Shown: positions 18,751 to 27,018 of the stretch, one piece after another
How the letters are laid out: each line of letters begins with the position of its first letter
Numbering within the stretch: position 1 is the first letter of the stretch
NCBI RefSeq assembly: GCF_019931165.1
Contig: NZ_JAIOUP010000006.1
Coordinates: 52,267 to 116,266 of the forward strand
Reading direction: 5' to 3'
Origin: Schnuerera sp. xch1
Lineage (GTDB): Bacteria; Bacillota; Clostridia; Tissierellales; Tepidimicrobiaceae
DNA length: 64,000 bases
Translations under genes and position numbers: made by a program
The notes under the pieces: generated by a model
What the model was told of the DNA's origin: nothing
Database searches by the model: none
The model's input: the letters and a program-made list of their open reading frames with translations, nothing else

Positions 18751-18996
18751 ACGGGTCATTGACCCGCCAATTTTTAATTGTGAATTGTGAATTTTGAATT
18801 ATGGTCGGGGTCATTCTGTTAGGCCTTTTGGGCGACCATAGGCTGTTTCTGCACTATATTAAATTATGTAGGTAAGTTCAGAGACATATTTGGAAAGATA
18901 AGCCTCGACTTATGAAAGATTTGTGGAAGTATCCCACCAGTAAATTACAATTCAAAATTAAAAATTCATAAATAGCGGGTCTATGACCCGCTATTT
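18751..18996. repeat. MITE-like element with imperfect terminal inverted repeats
   Basis: A ~245-bp non-coding block between ribU and tsaE. Its ends each begin with a hairpin: CGGGTC-att-GACCCG at 18752-18766 and a perfect 12-bp stem at 18969-18995 (AAATAGCGGGTC and GACCCGCTATTT around TAT). Inside each hairpin lies a TTTTTAATT/GAATTTTGAATT-type tract, and the two tracts are roughly inverted copies. An inner inverted repeat ATGGTCG (18801-18807) and CGACCAT (18833-18839) adds further symmetry. There is no ORF. The structure fits a non-autonomous miniature element. The left hairpin, followed by TTTTT, may also terminate ribU transcription. Confidence 0.55.
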
Positions 18997-19040
18997 CGTG
19001 TTATAATAATAGTTAGTTTAGGTATAGGAAGGCTGATTAA

Positions 19041-19502
19041 ATGGTTAGAATAGTATTAAAGGGATTAAAAGAAACAGAAGAATTCGGTGAGAGATTAGGC
19101 AATATTTTACAAGGTGGAGATGTATTATCTTTAACAGGAGATTTAGGTGCAGGCAAGACAACCTTAACTAAATCAATAGGAAAAGGATTAGGAGTTAATG
19201 ATTACATAACTAGTCCTACCTTTGCATTAATAAATGAATATAAAGGTAGGGTTTGGGTATATCATTTTGATGTATATAGATTAGAAGGCCCAGAAGATTT
19301 ATTTGATTTAGGATATGAAGATTATTTTTATTCAAATGGTGTTAGCATAATAGAATGGGGAGATAAGATAATGGATATTTTGCCCAGTAATACAATTGAG
19401 ATCAACATAGAAAAAGGTGAAAAATTAGACGAAAGAATTGTAACTATATCTGGACAAGATAATAGGTACAGTCAAATAGTTAAGGAGTTGAATATAAATT
19501 GA
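19041..19502 (+). CDS. tsaE: tRNA t6A37 biosynthesis ATPase TsaE
   Basis: A 153-residue P-loop protein. Walker A is SLTGDLGAGKTTLTK, followed by the TsaE signature SPTFALINEY and the HFDVYRLEGPEDLFDLGYED stretch. TsaE is the ATPase that cycles the TsaB-TsaD complex in formation of threonylcarbamoyladenosine at position 37 of ANN-decoding tRNAs. Start ATG 19041 follows GGAAGGCTGATTAA. The stop codon overlaps the tsaB start (TTGA), and tsaB, rimI and tsaD follow as one operon. Confidence 0.97.
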   Translation: MVRIVLKGLKETEEFGERLGNILQGGDVLSLTGDLGAGKTTLTKSIGKGLGVNDYITSPTFALINEYKGRVWVYHFDVYRLEGPEDLFDLGYEDYFYSNGVSIIEWGDKIMDILPSNTIEINIEKGEKLDERIVTISGQDNRYSQIVKELNIN

Positions 19503-20203
19503 AAGTACTAGCAGTGGATACATCAACTATGATGGCAACGTGTGCTGTTTTAGAGGATGGAAATTTATTAGGAGAATATTCTTTAAATCAAAAGATGAGC
19601 CATTCTGAAAATTTGGTACCTATGATTAAAGAGGTTTTGGATAGTTTAAAATTACACGTGTCAGATATAGATTTATATGGAATAGCTATAGGCCCTGGTT
19701 CATTTACTGGGCTTAGGATTGGGATAGCTACTATAAAGGCATTTGCTCATGTGTTTGATAAACCAATCGTAGGGGTATCTACTTTGGAAGGACTAGCATT
19801 TAACCTTAGCTTTAACGGTATAATAATTCCTATGATAGATGCTCGAAGAAATAGAATTTATACAGGTATATATAAATGGGAAAAAGGTAATCTTAATAAT
19901 ATATTAGCACCTACTATTATGGAAATTGACGAATTATTGGAACTATTAAACAAGAATTATAATAATATAATAATAAATGGGAATGCTGTTAATATTTACA
20001 AAAAAAGGATAATGAATATACTGGGAAACAAAGTAAATTTTGCTCCAATAATTTCAAATAGCTGTAATGCTGCAAGCATTGCTGAACTTGCCATATTGAA
20101 ACAGCATAAGTATAATTATGGTAATTATTTTAATTTGGTGCCAGATTACTTAAGGGAATCTCAAGCACAACGAGAATTAAAAAAGAAAGAAAGTGGTAGT
20201 TAA
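19499..20203 (+). CDS. tsaB: tRNA t6A37 threonylcarbamoyltransferase subunit TsaB
   Basis: A 234-residue protein of the ASKHA superfamily, beginning MKVLAVDTSTMMATCAVLED, with the conserved IAIGPGSFTGLRIGIATIKA motif. TsaB is the partner of TsaD; it lacks catalytic metal ligands but is needed for complex formation. It starts at TTG 19499 overlapping the tsaE stop by four bases, with AAGGAG 14 bases upstream. Its stop codon overlaps the rimI start in TAATG, pointing to translational coupling. Confidence 0.96.
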   Translation: MKVLAVDTSTMMATCAVLEDGNLLGEYSLNQKMSHSENLVPMIKEVLDSLKLHVSDIDLYGIAIGPGSFTGLRIGIATIKAFAHVFDKPIVGVSTLEGLAFNLSFNGIIIPMIDARRNRIYTGIYKWEKGNLNNILAPTIMEIDELLELLNKNYNNIIINGNAVNIYKKRIMNILGNKVNFAPIISNSCNAASIAELAILKQHKYNYGNYFNLVPDYLRESQAQRELKKKESGS

Positions 20204-20652
20204 TGAATATAGTCATTAGAGAAATGAAAGAATCAGACTTAGATTATATAATGGAGATAGAAAAAAATGCATTTACCCCTCCTTGGTCAAGGGAGGCCTT
20301 TTTATTAGAATTATCCAAGAATTTACTCGCCAAATATATACTAGCTGAGGTAGATGGAGAAATTGCAGGATATGGAGGTATATGGCTAATAATTGATGAA
20401 GGTCATATTACAAATATTGCAGTAGACGAAAGGTATAGAGGAATTGGTGTAGGCAGCAAAATATTAGAAGGGCTTATACAATTATGTGTAGACAGAAATG
20501 TAGTAGCTATGACCTTAGAAGTAAGAAGATCAAATGAAATAGCTAAATCACTCTATAAAAAATATGGATTTAAAGAATATGGAGTTAGAGAAAAATATTA
20601 TCATAACAATAACGAAGATGCAATTATCATGTGGAAAAACATTGAATTTTAA
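20203..20652 (+). CDS. rimI: Ribosomal protein S18-alanine N-acetyltransferase RimI
   Basis: A 149-residue GNAT-fold acetyltransferase. The acetyl-CoA binding motif A is ITNIAVDERYRGIGVGSKIL (R-x-x-G-x-G/A), and the C-terminal region LEVRRSNEIAKSLYKKYGFKEYG is the RimI pattern. The N-terminus has the family ENAFTPPWSREAF-like sequence (EKNAFTPPWSREAFLLEL). RimI acetylates the N-terminal Ala of ribosomal protein S18. It lies inside the tsa operon, sharing one base with the tsaB stop, the usual order in Firmicutes. Confidence 0.95.
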   Translation: MNIVIREMKESDLDYIMEIEKNAFTPPWSREAFLLELSKNLLAKYILAEVDGEIAGYGGIWLIIDEGHITNIAVDERYRGIGVGSKILEGLIQLCVDRNVVAMTLEVRRSNEIAKSLYKKYGFKEYGVREKYYHNNNEDAIIMWKNIEF

Positions 20653-20664
20653 TGAGGTGGAAAT

Positions 20665-21681
20665 ATGAATAACAGAATCACAACATTGGCTATAGAAACT
20701 TCTTGTGATGAAACTTCATGTGCAGTACTGAGAGATGGTAGAGAAGTACTATCCAACATTATATCTTCCCAGATAGATGTGCATAAAAAATTTGGAGGAG
20801 TAGTACCAGAAGTAGCTTCAAGAAAACATATTGAAAATATAGATTTAATAATACAACAGGCTTTGGATGAAGCTAAAGTCACTTTTGAAGACATAGATTT
20901 GATAGGTGTAACTCAAGGGCCAGGATTAGTAGGTGCTTTGCTTGTAGGTATTTCAAGTGCAAAGGCAATAGCTTATGCATTAAACAAGCCCTTAATAGGA
21001 GTAAATCATATACAAGGACATATATGCGCAAATTATATTGAGCATAAAGATTTACATCCTCCCTTTACCTGTTTAGTTGTATCTGGAGGACATACCTATT
21101 TAGCTTATGCCAATGACTACATTGATTATGAATTGATAGGTAGGACAAGAGACGATGCAGCAGGAGAAGCTTTTGATAAAGTTGCTAGAACTTTGGGGTT
21201 GTCATATCCTGGAGGGCCATTGATAGATAAATTGTCAAAGGAAGGAAATCCAAATGCTATCGATTTTCCAAGAGTGTACCTTAATGATAATAGCTATGAT
21301 TTTAGCTTTAGTGGTTTGAAAACAGCTGTTTTAAATTATATAAATAATATTAAACAAAAAGGTGAACAGATAATAGTAAAGGACATAGCTGCTAGTTTTC
21401 AACAAGCTGTAATAGAAGTTTTGGTGGATAAAACCATAAGTCTTGCCAAAGAAAGAAAGTCCAATAAAATAGTTATGGCAGGCGGAGTGGCTGCTAACGA
21501 AGGACTAAGGAATTTAATGAAGAAAAGAGGACAAGAAGAAGGAATGGAAATACTCTATCCTTCAAGACTGCTTTGTACAGACAATGCTGCTATGATAGGG
21601 TCTGCTGCTTACTTTAATTATATTAAAGGATATACTTCAGACTATTATTTAAATGTAGTACCAAATTTAGAGTTAAAGTGA
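20665..21681 (+). CDS. tsaD: tRNA t6A37 threonylcarbamoyltransferase TsaD
   Basis: A 338-residue ASKHA-fold enzyme. Motifs are [16 protein letters not shown] at the start, the metal-binding [12 protein letters not shown] (two His ligands), [11 protein letters not shown] and the C-terminal [12 protein letters not shown] with [10 protein letters not shown]. TsaD transfers the threonylcarbamoyl group to A37 of tRNA, working with TsaB and TsaE from the same operon. Start ATG 20665 follows GAGGTGGAAAT. The 3' end faces the convergent ABC-F gene across a 163-base gap filled with DnaA-box-like repeats. Confidence 0.98.
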   Translation: MNNRITTLAIETSCDETSCAVLRDGREVLSNIISSQIDVHKKFGGVVPEVASRKHIENIDLIIQQALDEAKVTFEDIDLIGVTQGPGLVGALLVGISSAKAIAYALNKPLIGVNHIQGHICANYIEHKDLHPPFTCLVVSGGHTYLAYANDYIDYELIGRTRDDAAGEAFDKVARTLGLSYPGGPLIDKLSKEGNPNAIDFPRVYLNDNSYDFSFSGLKTAVLNYINNIKQKGEQIIVKDIAASFQQAVIEVLVDKTISLAKERKSNKIVMAGGVAANEGLRNLMKKRGQEEGMEILYPSRLLCTDNAAMIGSAAYFNYIKGYTSDYYLNVVPNLELK

Positions 21682-21699
21682 TAAGTACTAACAAAATAA

Positions 21700-21836
21700 C
21701 CACATTATCTCCACATATTGATATAAGTTTACAATAAATACGTGTGGATAATGTGGAAAACTCACATGATGCCCTGATAATAGGACATGTTTTTGGGGAT
21801 AAATATGTGGATTATGTGTATAAATTATGTGGAAAA
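21700..21836 (-). promoter_or_regulatory. DnaA-box cluster 2 between convergent tsaD and ABC-F genes
   Basis: On the minus strand there is one perfect DnaA box (TGTGGATAA on plus at 21743-21751). Five one-mismatch nonamers lie at 21752-21760, 21794-21802, 21806-21814, 21815-21823 and 21828-21836. A near-box with one inserted base (TTATCTCCACA) lies at 21705-21715. CCACATTATCTCCACA (21700-21715) and TGTGGATAATGTGG (21743-21756) also form an imperfect inverted repeat. Because both neighbouring genes end here, the sites are unlikely to be promoter elements. A titration, timing or DnaA-reactivation locus is the more likely reading; a degenerate repeat is the alternative. Confidence 0.55.
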
Positions 21837-21844
21837 AGGAAACA

Positions 21845-23752
21845 CTAATTTTCTGACAAATTTACCCATCGCTCATAGAGAGAATTTAAATCTGAGTGAA
21901 TAACATCTCTTTCCTTAGATAATTCTATAATTTTTTCAGGTTCGTCATATAATTTAGGATCACATAATTGTGTATCCAATTCTTCTATTTTTCTTTCCTT
22001 TTCCTCTATTAGTTTTTCTAAGGTTTTAATATTTGCTTTTTTCCTTTTTTCTAATTTCGATTTTTTTCTTTCTTTTTTTCTTTTTAATTTAATTTGTGTC
22101 TTTGTTTTCTGTTCTTCCTCATCTTCAATTATTACTTCATTCTTTTTTAGCAAATAATAATCATAATTACCTAGATATTCATTTATTCCATCTTCTGTTA
22201 ATTCTAATATCTTGTCAGTTACTGTATTTAAAAAATATCTATCGTGAGATATTATTAATAGAGTTCCTTCATAATCTAAAAGTGCATCTTCAAGGATCTC
22301 TTTAGAATCTATATCTAGATGATTAGTAGGCTCGTCCATAAGGAGAAAGTTAGCGTTAGAGAGCATCATCTTTAAAAGAGAAAGCCTACCTCTTTCACCA
22401 CCGCTCAGATCTTTAATTTCTTTAAATATATCGTCTCCAATGAATAGAAATCTGCTAAGTATAGTTCTTATGGTATAATGATCAAAGTCAGGATTTTGGT
22501 CCCATATTTCATCTATTACAGTTTTATCTAAATTCAATCCAGTTTGTTCCTGATCAAAATAACCAATATTGACATGATGACCTAATATTATGTTTCCATT
22601 ATCATATGGTATTTTGCCCAATATCATTTTAAATAAGGTTGTTTTTCCTATTCCATTGGGACCGATTAGTCCTACCTTTTCTCCTCTATATATATTGCAA
22701 TTAATATCTTCTAACAGTTTAAAATCACCAAAGCTTTTTTCTAAATTTTCAATATTTAAGATCTGCCTACCACTTCTTATCTTTGGCTTAAAGGATATTT
22801 TAACTTTTTTATTATTAGTGGGCTTTTCTACTGCCTTCATCTTGTCCAATAGCTTTTGTCTACTTTGAGCTTGCTTTATATATCTAGAGCCTCCATAGTT
22901 AGAAAAACGTCTTATGATCTCTTCTTGTCGTTTAATTTCCCTCTGCTGATTTTCATATTGTTTTTTCAACAACTCCAGTTCTTTTTTTCTTTGTTTCATA
23001 AATCCAGAATAATTTGTATTATATGATTTAAGTTCTTGATTTTCCAGATGAAATACTCTGGATACCACATTATTCAAAAAATATCTATCATGAGATATTA
23101 TAATTGCTGCACCTTTATATTCGTTAAGATATGATTCTAACCAACTTATAGCATCTATATCCAAATGGTTGGTTGGCTCGTCTAATAACAGTAGTTCAGG
23201 TTTTTCCAATAATAATTTTGCTAGAGAAAGCCTAGCCTTTTGACCACCACTTAGAACATTTATTTTCTTTTCCATATCTTCGTCTTGAAATCCTAAACCC
23301 TTCAAAACACCTCTAATTTCACTTTTGTAACCATATCCATTTAGATTATTGAATTCTTCTAGTAACTGAGAGTATTCATTCATAAGACGGTTTAGTTTTT
23401 CTGACTTGGATTTTGAACTTTCAATACTAATCTTTTGTTCAAGGTTTCTTAAATTCTTTTCCATTTCAATTAATGGTTCAAAAACTTGTAAACATTCATC
23501 GAATACTTGTTTTTCACTTGATATATTGGTATGTTGCTGTAAATATCCTATTTTCAAATTTTTCTTTATATATATTTCTCCATCATCCTTAGATATTTCC
23601 TGAGCTAATATTTTAAATAGAGTGGTTTTACCAGAACCATTAACTCCTATAAGCCCAATCTTATCCTTGTCTTCTACTGTAAAGCTAATATCCCTTAGAA
23701 TTTCATCGACTACATATCTTTTCGATATTTTATTACAGGATAGGACTATCAT
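21845..23752 (-). CDS. ABC-F family ATPase (YdiF/Uup-like)
   Basis: A 635-residue soluble protein with two ABC cassettes and no membrane domain. Cassette 1: Walker A GVNGSGKTT, signature LSGGQKARLSLAKLL, Walker B LLLLDEPTNHLDIDA. Cassette 2: Walker A GPNGIGKTT, signature LSGGERGRLSLLKMM, Walker B LLMDEPTNHLDIDS. An interdomain linker of about 80 charged residues (KQRKKELELLKKQYENQQRE) and a C-terminal basic coiled coil (about residues 545-630) complete the ABC-F layout. Such proteins act on the ribosome E-site or P-site, either as translation factors or in antibiotic resistance; the long C-terminal coiled coil is more like the housekeeping Uup/YdiF branch. Start ATG 23752 has GTAGGAG upstream on the minus strand. 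Confidence 0.92.
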   Translation of the reverse strand: MIVLSCNKISKRYVVDEILRDISFTVEDKDKIGLIGVNGSGKTTLFKILAQEISKDDGEIYIKKNLKIGYLQQHTNISSEKQVFDECLQVFEPLIEMEKNLRNLEQKISIESSKSKSEKLNRLMNEYSQLLEEFNNLNGYGYKSEIRGVLKGLGFQDEDMEKKINVLSGGQKARLSLAKLLLEKPELLLLDEPTNHLDIDAISWLESYLNEYKGAAIIISHDRYFLNNVVSRVFHLENQELKSYNTNYSGFMKQRKKELELLKKQYENQQREIKRQEEIIRRFSNYGGSRYIKQAQSRQKLLDKMKAVEKPTNNKKVKISFKPKIRSGRQILNIENLEKSFGDFKLLEDINCNIYRGEKVGLIGPNGIGKTTLFKMILGKIPYDNGNIILGHHVNIGYFDQEQTGLNLDKTVIDEIWDQNPDFDHYTIRTILSRFLFIGDDIFKEIKDLSGGERGRLSLLKMMLSNANFLLMDEPTNHLDIDSKEILEDALLDYEGTLLIISHDRYFLNTVTDKILELTEDGINEYLGNYDYYLLKKNEVIIEDEEEQKTKTQIKLKRKKERKKSKLEKRKKANIKTLEKLIEEKERKIEELDTQLCDPKLYDEPEKIIELSKERDVIHSDLNSLYERWVNLSEN

Positions 23753-23796
23753 ATTTTAATCTCCTACTTTCTATATACTTATATAATCTATTCTAT

Positions 23797-23827
23797 CAAA
23801 AAAAATAGCCCTTTTAAAGTAAGGGCT
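23797..23827 (-). terminator. Rho-independent terminator of the small Cys-rich gene
   Basis: On the minus strand, AGCCCTTAC and its partner AAAAGGGCT form a stem covering 23807-23827, followed by ATTTTTTTT. It separates the 71-residue gene from the ABC-F gene downstream. Confidence 0.8.
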
Positions 23828-23830
23828 GTT

Positions 23831-24046
23831 CTAAGATTTTAAATCCTGTTCCATAGCTAAACTTGAAAGAACTTTATCTACTAAATCTACGTCACATTTT
23901 CCTTCTTTAGTGAAATGAGTACATTTTTCACAGCTTTCAAATTTTTCATCGTAAACTTGTGAAACATTGTTCAGGTCATCTCTTTTTCCGGGATTATAAG
24001 AATCACAATATATAGCTATTTTTCTTAATTGTTCTTTACTGGCCAT
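23831..24046 (-). CDS. Small Cys-rich protein of unknown function (71 aa)
   Basis: A 71-residue protein starting at ATG 24046 behind AGGAGGATTTTT, with its own terminator, so it is probably a real gene. The sequence YCDSYNPGKRDDL is followed by CEKCTHFTKEGKC, giving four cysteines in a C-x(n)-C-x2-C-x8-C arrangement that could bind zinc or an iron-sulfur cluster. The C-terminal 20 residues look helical and acidic. I do not recognise a named family. It is divergent from rex, with about 160 bases between the two starts. Confidence 0.7.
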   Translation of the reverse strand: MASKEQLRKIAIYCDSYNPGKRDDLNNVSQVYDEKFESCEKCTHFTKEGKCDVDLVDKVLSSLAMEQDLKS

Positions 24047-24134
24047 AAAAATCCTCCTGTTTGAGTATGATAATACTATTATGGGTAACCTACTTTAAGA
24101 ATATACATAATATAAATTCTTAGAGTATCTTAAA

Positions 24135-24163
24135 TTGACCTGTTGAGAGCATAATGTTATAAT
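24135..24163 (+). promoter_or_regulatory. SigA promoter of rex
   Basis: TTGACC at 24135-24140, a 17-base spacer, and TATAAT at 24158-24163, about 45 bases upstream of the rex start. I see no clear Rex operator (TTGTTAANNNNTTAACAA type) in this region. Confidence 0.75.
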
Positions 24164-24207
24164 GTTATCATTAAAAAAAATAACTTAAAATAGATTGGGG
24201 TGATAAT

Positions 24208-24858
24208 ATGGAAAGAGATAATAAAGTATCCATAACAGTAATCAGAAGATTGCCTAAGTACTATAGATATCTAGAGGACTTATACAGGAAAGGAATAAAC
24301 AGAGTTTCATCCAAGGAATTAAGTAATATGACTGGCTTTACAGCTTCTCAAATCAGACAGGATTTAAATAATTTTGGTGGTTTTGGACAGCAAGGGTACG
24401 GATATAATGTAGAAGAACTACAAAAACAGTTAGGAAAAATATTAGGATTGAATAAGATTTATAAAACTGTAATTGCCGGATCCGGTAACTTAGGTCAGGC
24501 TATTGCTAACTATAGAGGATTCCAAGATGCAGGATTCAAAGTTGTTTCACTATTTGACAAAAACCCTAAACTTATTGGTTTAAGAATCGGAGATCTAGAA
24601 ATAAGAGATATAGATGATATGGAAAGCTTTATAAAGGAAAATGACGTGGAAATTGGGATCATAACAGTTCCAAAGGAAAGTGCTCAAGAAATAGCTGAAA
24701 TTTATGATAAAAGTGGTGTTAAGGGAATATGGAATTTTGCACCAGCAGATCTTCAGATTAGTGATGACATAATAATAGAGAATGTGCATTTAAGTGAATC
24801 ACTCTTTTCATTATCATATTTTTTAACTAACAAATCAGATTATGTGAGAAGAGGTTAG
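24208..24858 (+). CDS. rex: Redox-sensing transcriptional repressor Rex
   Basis: A 216-residue protein. The N-terminal winged helix has the family sequence RLPKYYRYLEDL and SSKELSNMTGFTASQIRQDL. The Rossmann domain has the NAD(H) motif GSGNLGQA at residues 91-98 and the conserved FDKNPKLIG. Rex represses fermentation and NADH-reoxidation genes while NAD+ is abundant and lets go when NADH rises. Start ATG 24208 follows TTGGGGTGATAAT. It is followed by a strong terminator and then acd-etfBA, a typical Rex target in Clostridia, although I find no clear Rex box upstream of that operon. Confidence 0.97.
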   Translation: MERDNKVSITVIRRLPKYYRYLEDLYRKGINRVSSKELSNMTGFTASQIRQDLNNFGGFGQQGYGYNVEELQKQLGKILGLNKIYKTVIAGSGNLGQAIANYRGFQDAGFKVVSLFDKNPKLIGLRIGDLEIRDIDDMESFIKENDVEIGIITVPKESAQEIAEIYDKSGVKGIWNFAPADLQISDDIIIENVHLSESLFSLSYFLTNKSDYVRRG

Positions 24859-24870
24859 GTATTTAAGGGG

Positions 24871-24916
24871 ATGCCCATAATGCTGAATATATATTCAGCA
24901 TTATGGGCATTTTTTA
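24871..24916 (+). terminator. Rho-independent terminator of rex
   Basis: ATGCCCATAATGCTGAATAT (24871-24890) pairs with ATATTCAGCATTATGGGCAT (24891-24910), a 20-bp stem followed by TTTTTATT. Confidence 0.9.
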
Positions 24917-25041
24917 TTCTGATAATAAATATACTAGGTAATTAACACTAATATCCAGAATATTAGGAAATTGCATGGAAATAAAATCTTTGTTGGAATA
25001 TAATAGACTTACAGGTTGTTTTAATAAAGGGGGGAATGTAT

Positions 25042-26181
25042 ATGGATTTTAAATTAACAAGAGAACAAGAGTTGATAAGAAATGTCATGAGAGATTTTAC
25101 TGAAAATGAAGTAGAACCTATTGCAGCTGAGATTGATAAGACGGGTAGATTTCCAAGAGAGAATATAGAAAAGATGGCTAAGTACAATATGTTAGGCATA
25201 CCATTTCCAGTTGAATACGGAGGAGCAGGAGGAGATGAAATATCCTATGCAATTGCTATAGAAGAGTTATCAAAAGGATGTGCTACTACAGGGGTTATTG
25301 TATCTGCTCACACTTCTCTAGCTTGTTGGCCTATATATAAATACGGGACGGAAAAGCAAAAACAAAAATATCTAATACCTTTAGCAAAAGGAGAAAAAAT
25401 AGGAGCTTTTGGATTAACTGAGCCTAATGCAGGTACTGATGCAGCAGGACAGCAAACAACAGCAATACTTGATAGGGATAATTATATTTTAAATGGAACA
25501 AAGATATTTATAACAAATGGTAAAGAAGCAGATGTATATATAATATTTGCAATGACTGATAAATTAAAAGGAAATAAAGGCATATCTGCTTTTATAGTTG
25601 AAAAGGATTTTTCGGGTTTTAGTATAGGAAAAATAGAGGATAAGATGGGAATTAGAGGTTCAGCTACAGCAGAGTTAATATTTAGAGATTGCATTGTTCC
25701 TAAAGAAAATTTGCTAGGGGAAGAGGGACAAGGCTTTAAAATCGCTATGTCAACATTGGATGGCGGAAGAATAGGTATTGCAGCACAGGCTTTAGGTATT
25801 GCAGAAGGTGCGCTAAACGAAACTATTAAGTATATGAAGGAAAGACAACAATTTGGCAGGCCTATAGCTAAGTTTCAAGGGCTACAGTGGATGGTAGCGG
25901 ATATGTATACTGAGATAGAAGCGGCTAAATTACTAGTATATAGAGCAGCTTATAATAAAACAAATGGACTACCTTATAATAAAGAAGCAGCTATGGCTAA
26001 GCTTTTTGCAGCTAATACGGCTATGAGTGTAACTACTAAATGTGTTCAATTACATGGTGGATATGGATATATAAAGGATTATCCAGTTGAAAGGATGATG
26101 AGGGACGCAAAGATTACAGAAATATATGAAGGGACTTCACAAGTACAACAAATGGTTATTTCATCTAACCTGTTGAGATAA
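25042..26181 (+). CDS. Acyl-CoA dehydrogenase, short-chain/enoyl-CoA reductase type
   Basis: A 379-residue flavoprotein. I choose ATG 25042 (MDFKLTREQELIRN) because GGGGGG lies about seven bases upstream; the in-frame ATG at 25036 is too close. Family motifs are FGLTEPNAGTDAAGQQTTA, the FAD/substrate region GKIEDKMGIRGSATAELIF and the C-terminal IYEGTSQVQQMVI, where the Glu is the usual catalytic base. Butyryl-CoA dehydrogenase (Bcd), AcdA of aromatic Stickland fermentation, and caffeyl-CoA reductase CarC share this architecture. The order acd-etfB-etfA with a ferredoxin domain on EtfA matches carCDE. Chain length or aryl specificity cannot be read here. A 20-base gap leads into etfB, so this is an operon. 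Confidence 0.93.
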   Translation: MDFKLTREQELIRNVMRDFTENEVEPIAAEIDKTGRFPRENIEKMAKYNMLGIPFPVEYGGAGGDEISYAIAIEELSKGCATTGVIVSAHTSLACWPIYKYGTEKQKQKYLIPLAKGEKIGAFGLTEPNAGTDAAGQQTTAILDRDNYILNGTKIFITNGKEADVYIIFAMTDKLKGNKGISAFIVEKDFSGFSIGKIEDKMGIRGSATAELIFRDCIVPKENLLGEEGQGFKIAMSTLDGGRIGIAAQALGIAEGALNETIKYMKERQQFGRPIAKFQGLQWMVADMYTEIEAAKLLVYRAAYNKTNGLPYNKEAAMAKLFAANTAMSVTTKCVQLHGGYGYIKDYPVERMMRDAKITEIYEGTSQVQQMVISSNLLR

Positions 26182-26201
26182 ATCGCCAAAGGAGGTATAT
26201 A

Positions 26202-26993
26202 ATGAATATTATTGTATGTGTAAAACAGGTTCCTGATACTAATGAAGTTAAGATAGATCCTGTCAAGGGAACTCTGATTCGAGAAGGAGTACCTAGCATT
26301 ATAAATCCTGATGACAGAAATGCTTTAGAAGAGGCTTTAAGAATTAAAGATAAGTTAGAAGATGTTAAAGTAACAGTACTTAGTATGGGGCCACCTCAAG
26401 CTGATATTGCATTAATAGAAGCCATTGCTATGGGAGCGGATAAAGCGATACTTTTAACAGACAGAGCTTTTGCAGGTTCAGATACATGGGCTACGTCTAC
26501 TGCATTAGAAGCGGGGGTAAAATATATAGGAGACTATGACATCATATTCTGTGGTAGGCAGGCTATAGATGGAGATACTGCTCAGGTGGGGCCTCAGCTT
26601 GCCGAACGTTTAGGTATTCCGCAGATAACTTATGTTGAAGCTTTAGAAATAGAAGGTAGAAAAGTTATAGCAAATAGATCTTTAGAAGATGGATATTTTA
26701 TTATCGAATGTAAGATGCCAGTATTACTCACAGCTATAAAAGAGCTAAATGAACCAAGATATCCATCTATAAAGGGAATATATGAAGCATTTAAAGAGGA
26801 TAAGATTGAGATTTTATCAGCAAAAGATGTAAATGCAGATGTAGATAATATTGGATTGGACGGTTCCCCAACAAATGTATTCAGATCCTTTACACCATCA
26901 ACAAAAAGTGGAAATTTAGAAATGTTTGAAGGTACTTCAAAACAAAAATCAAGAGAGCTAATAATCAGATTAAAGGAAGAAAAAATTATATAA
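26202..26993 (+). CDS. etfB: Electron transfer flavoprotein subunit beta
   Basis: A 263-residue protein. It has the ETF-beta N-terminus MNIIVCVKQVPDTNEVKID, the nucleotide region SMGPPQADIALIEAIAMGADKAIL and GRQAIDGDTAQVGPQLAERLG. In electron-bifurcating complexes EtfB holds the FAD that splits electrons between ferredoxin and the acyl-CoA dehydrogenase. Start ATG 26202 follows AAAGGAGGTATATA. It lies between acd and etfA with seven-base spacing to the etfA leader. Confidence 0.95.
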   Translation: MNIIVCVKQVPDTNEVKIDPVKGTLIREGVPSIINPDDRNALEEALRIKDKLEDVKVTVLSMGPPQADIALIEAIAMGADKAILLTDRAFAGSDTWATSTALEAGVKYIGDYDIIFCGRQAIDGDTAQVGPQLAERLGIPQITYVEALEIEGRKVIANRSLEDGYFIIECKMPVLLTAIKELNEPRYPSIKGIYEAFKEDKIEILSAKDVNADVDNIGLDGSPTNVFRSFTPSTKSGNLEMFEGTSKQKSRELIIRLKEEKII

Positions 26994-27018
26994 CACAATT
27001 TTGAGGAGGGGAATATGT

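Noticed and set aside
24940..25041. Rex operator upstream of the acyl-CoA dehydrogenase gene
   Set aside because: Expected from biology, but I could find no convincing TTGTTAA-N4-TTAACAA-like sequence, so I do not report one.
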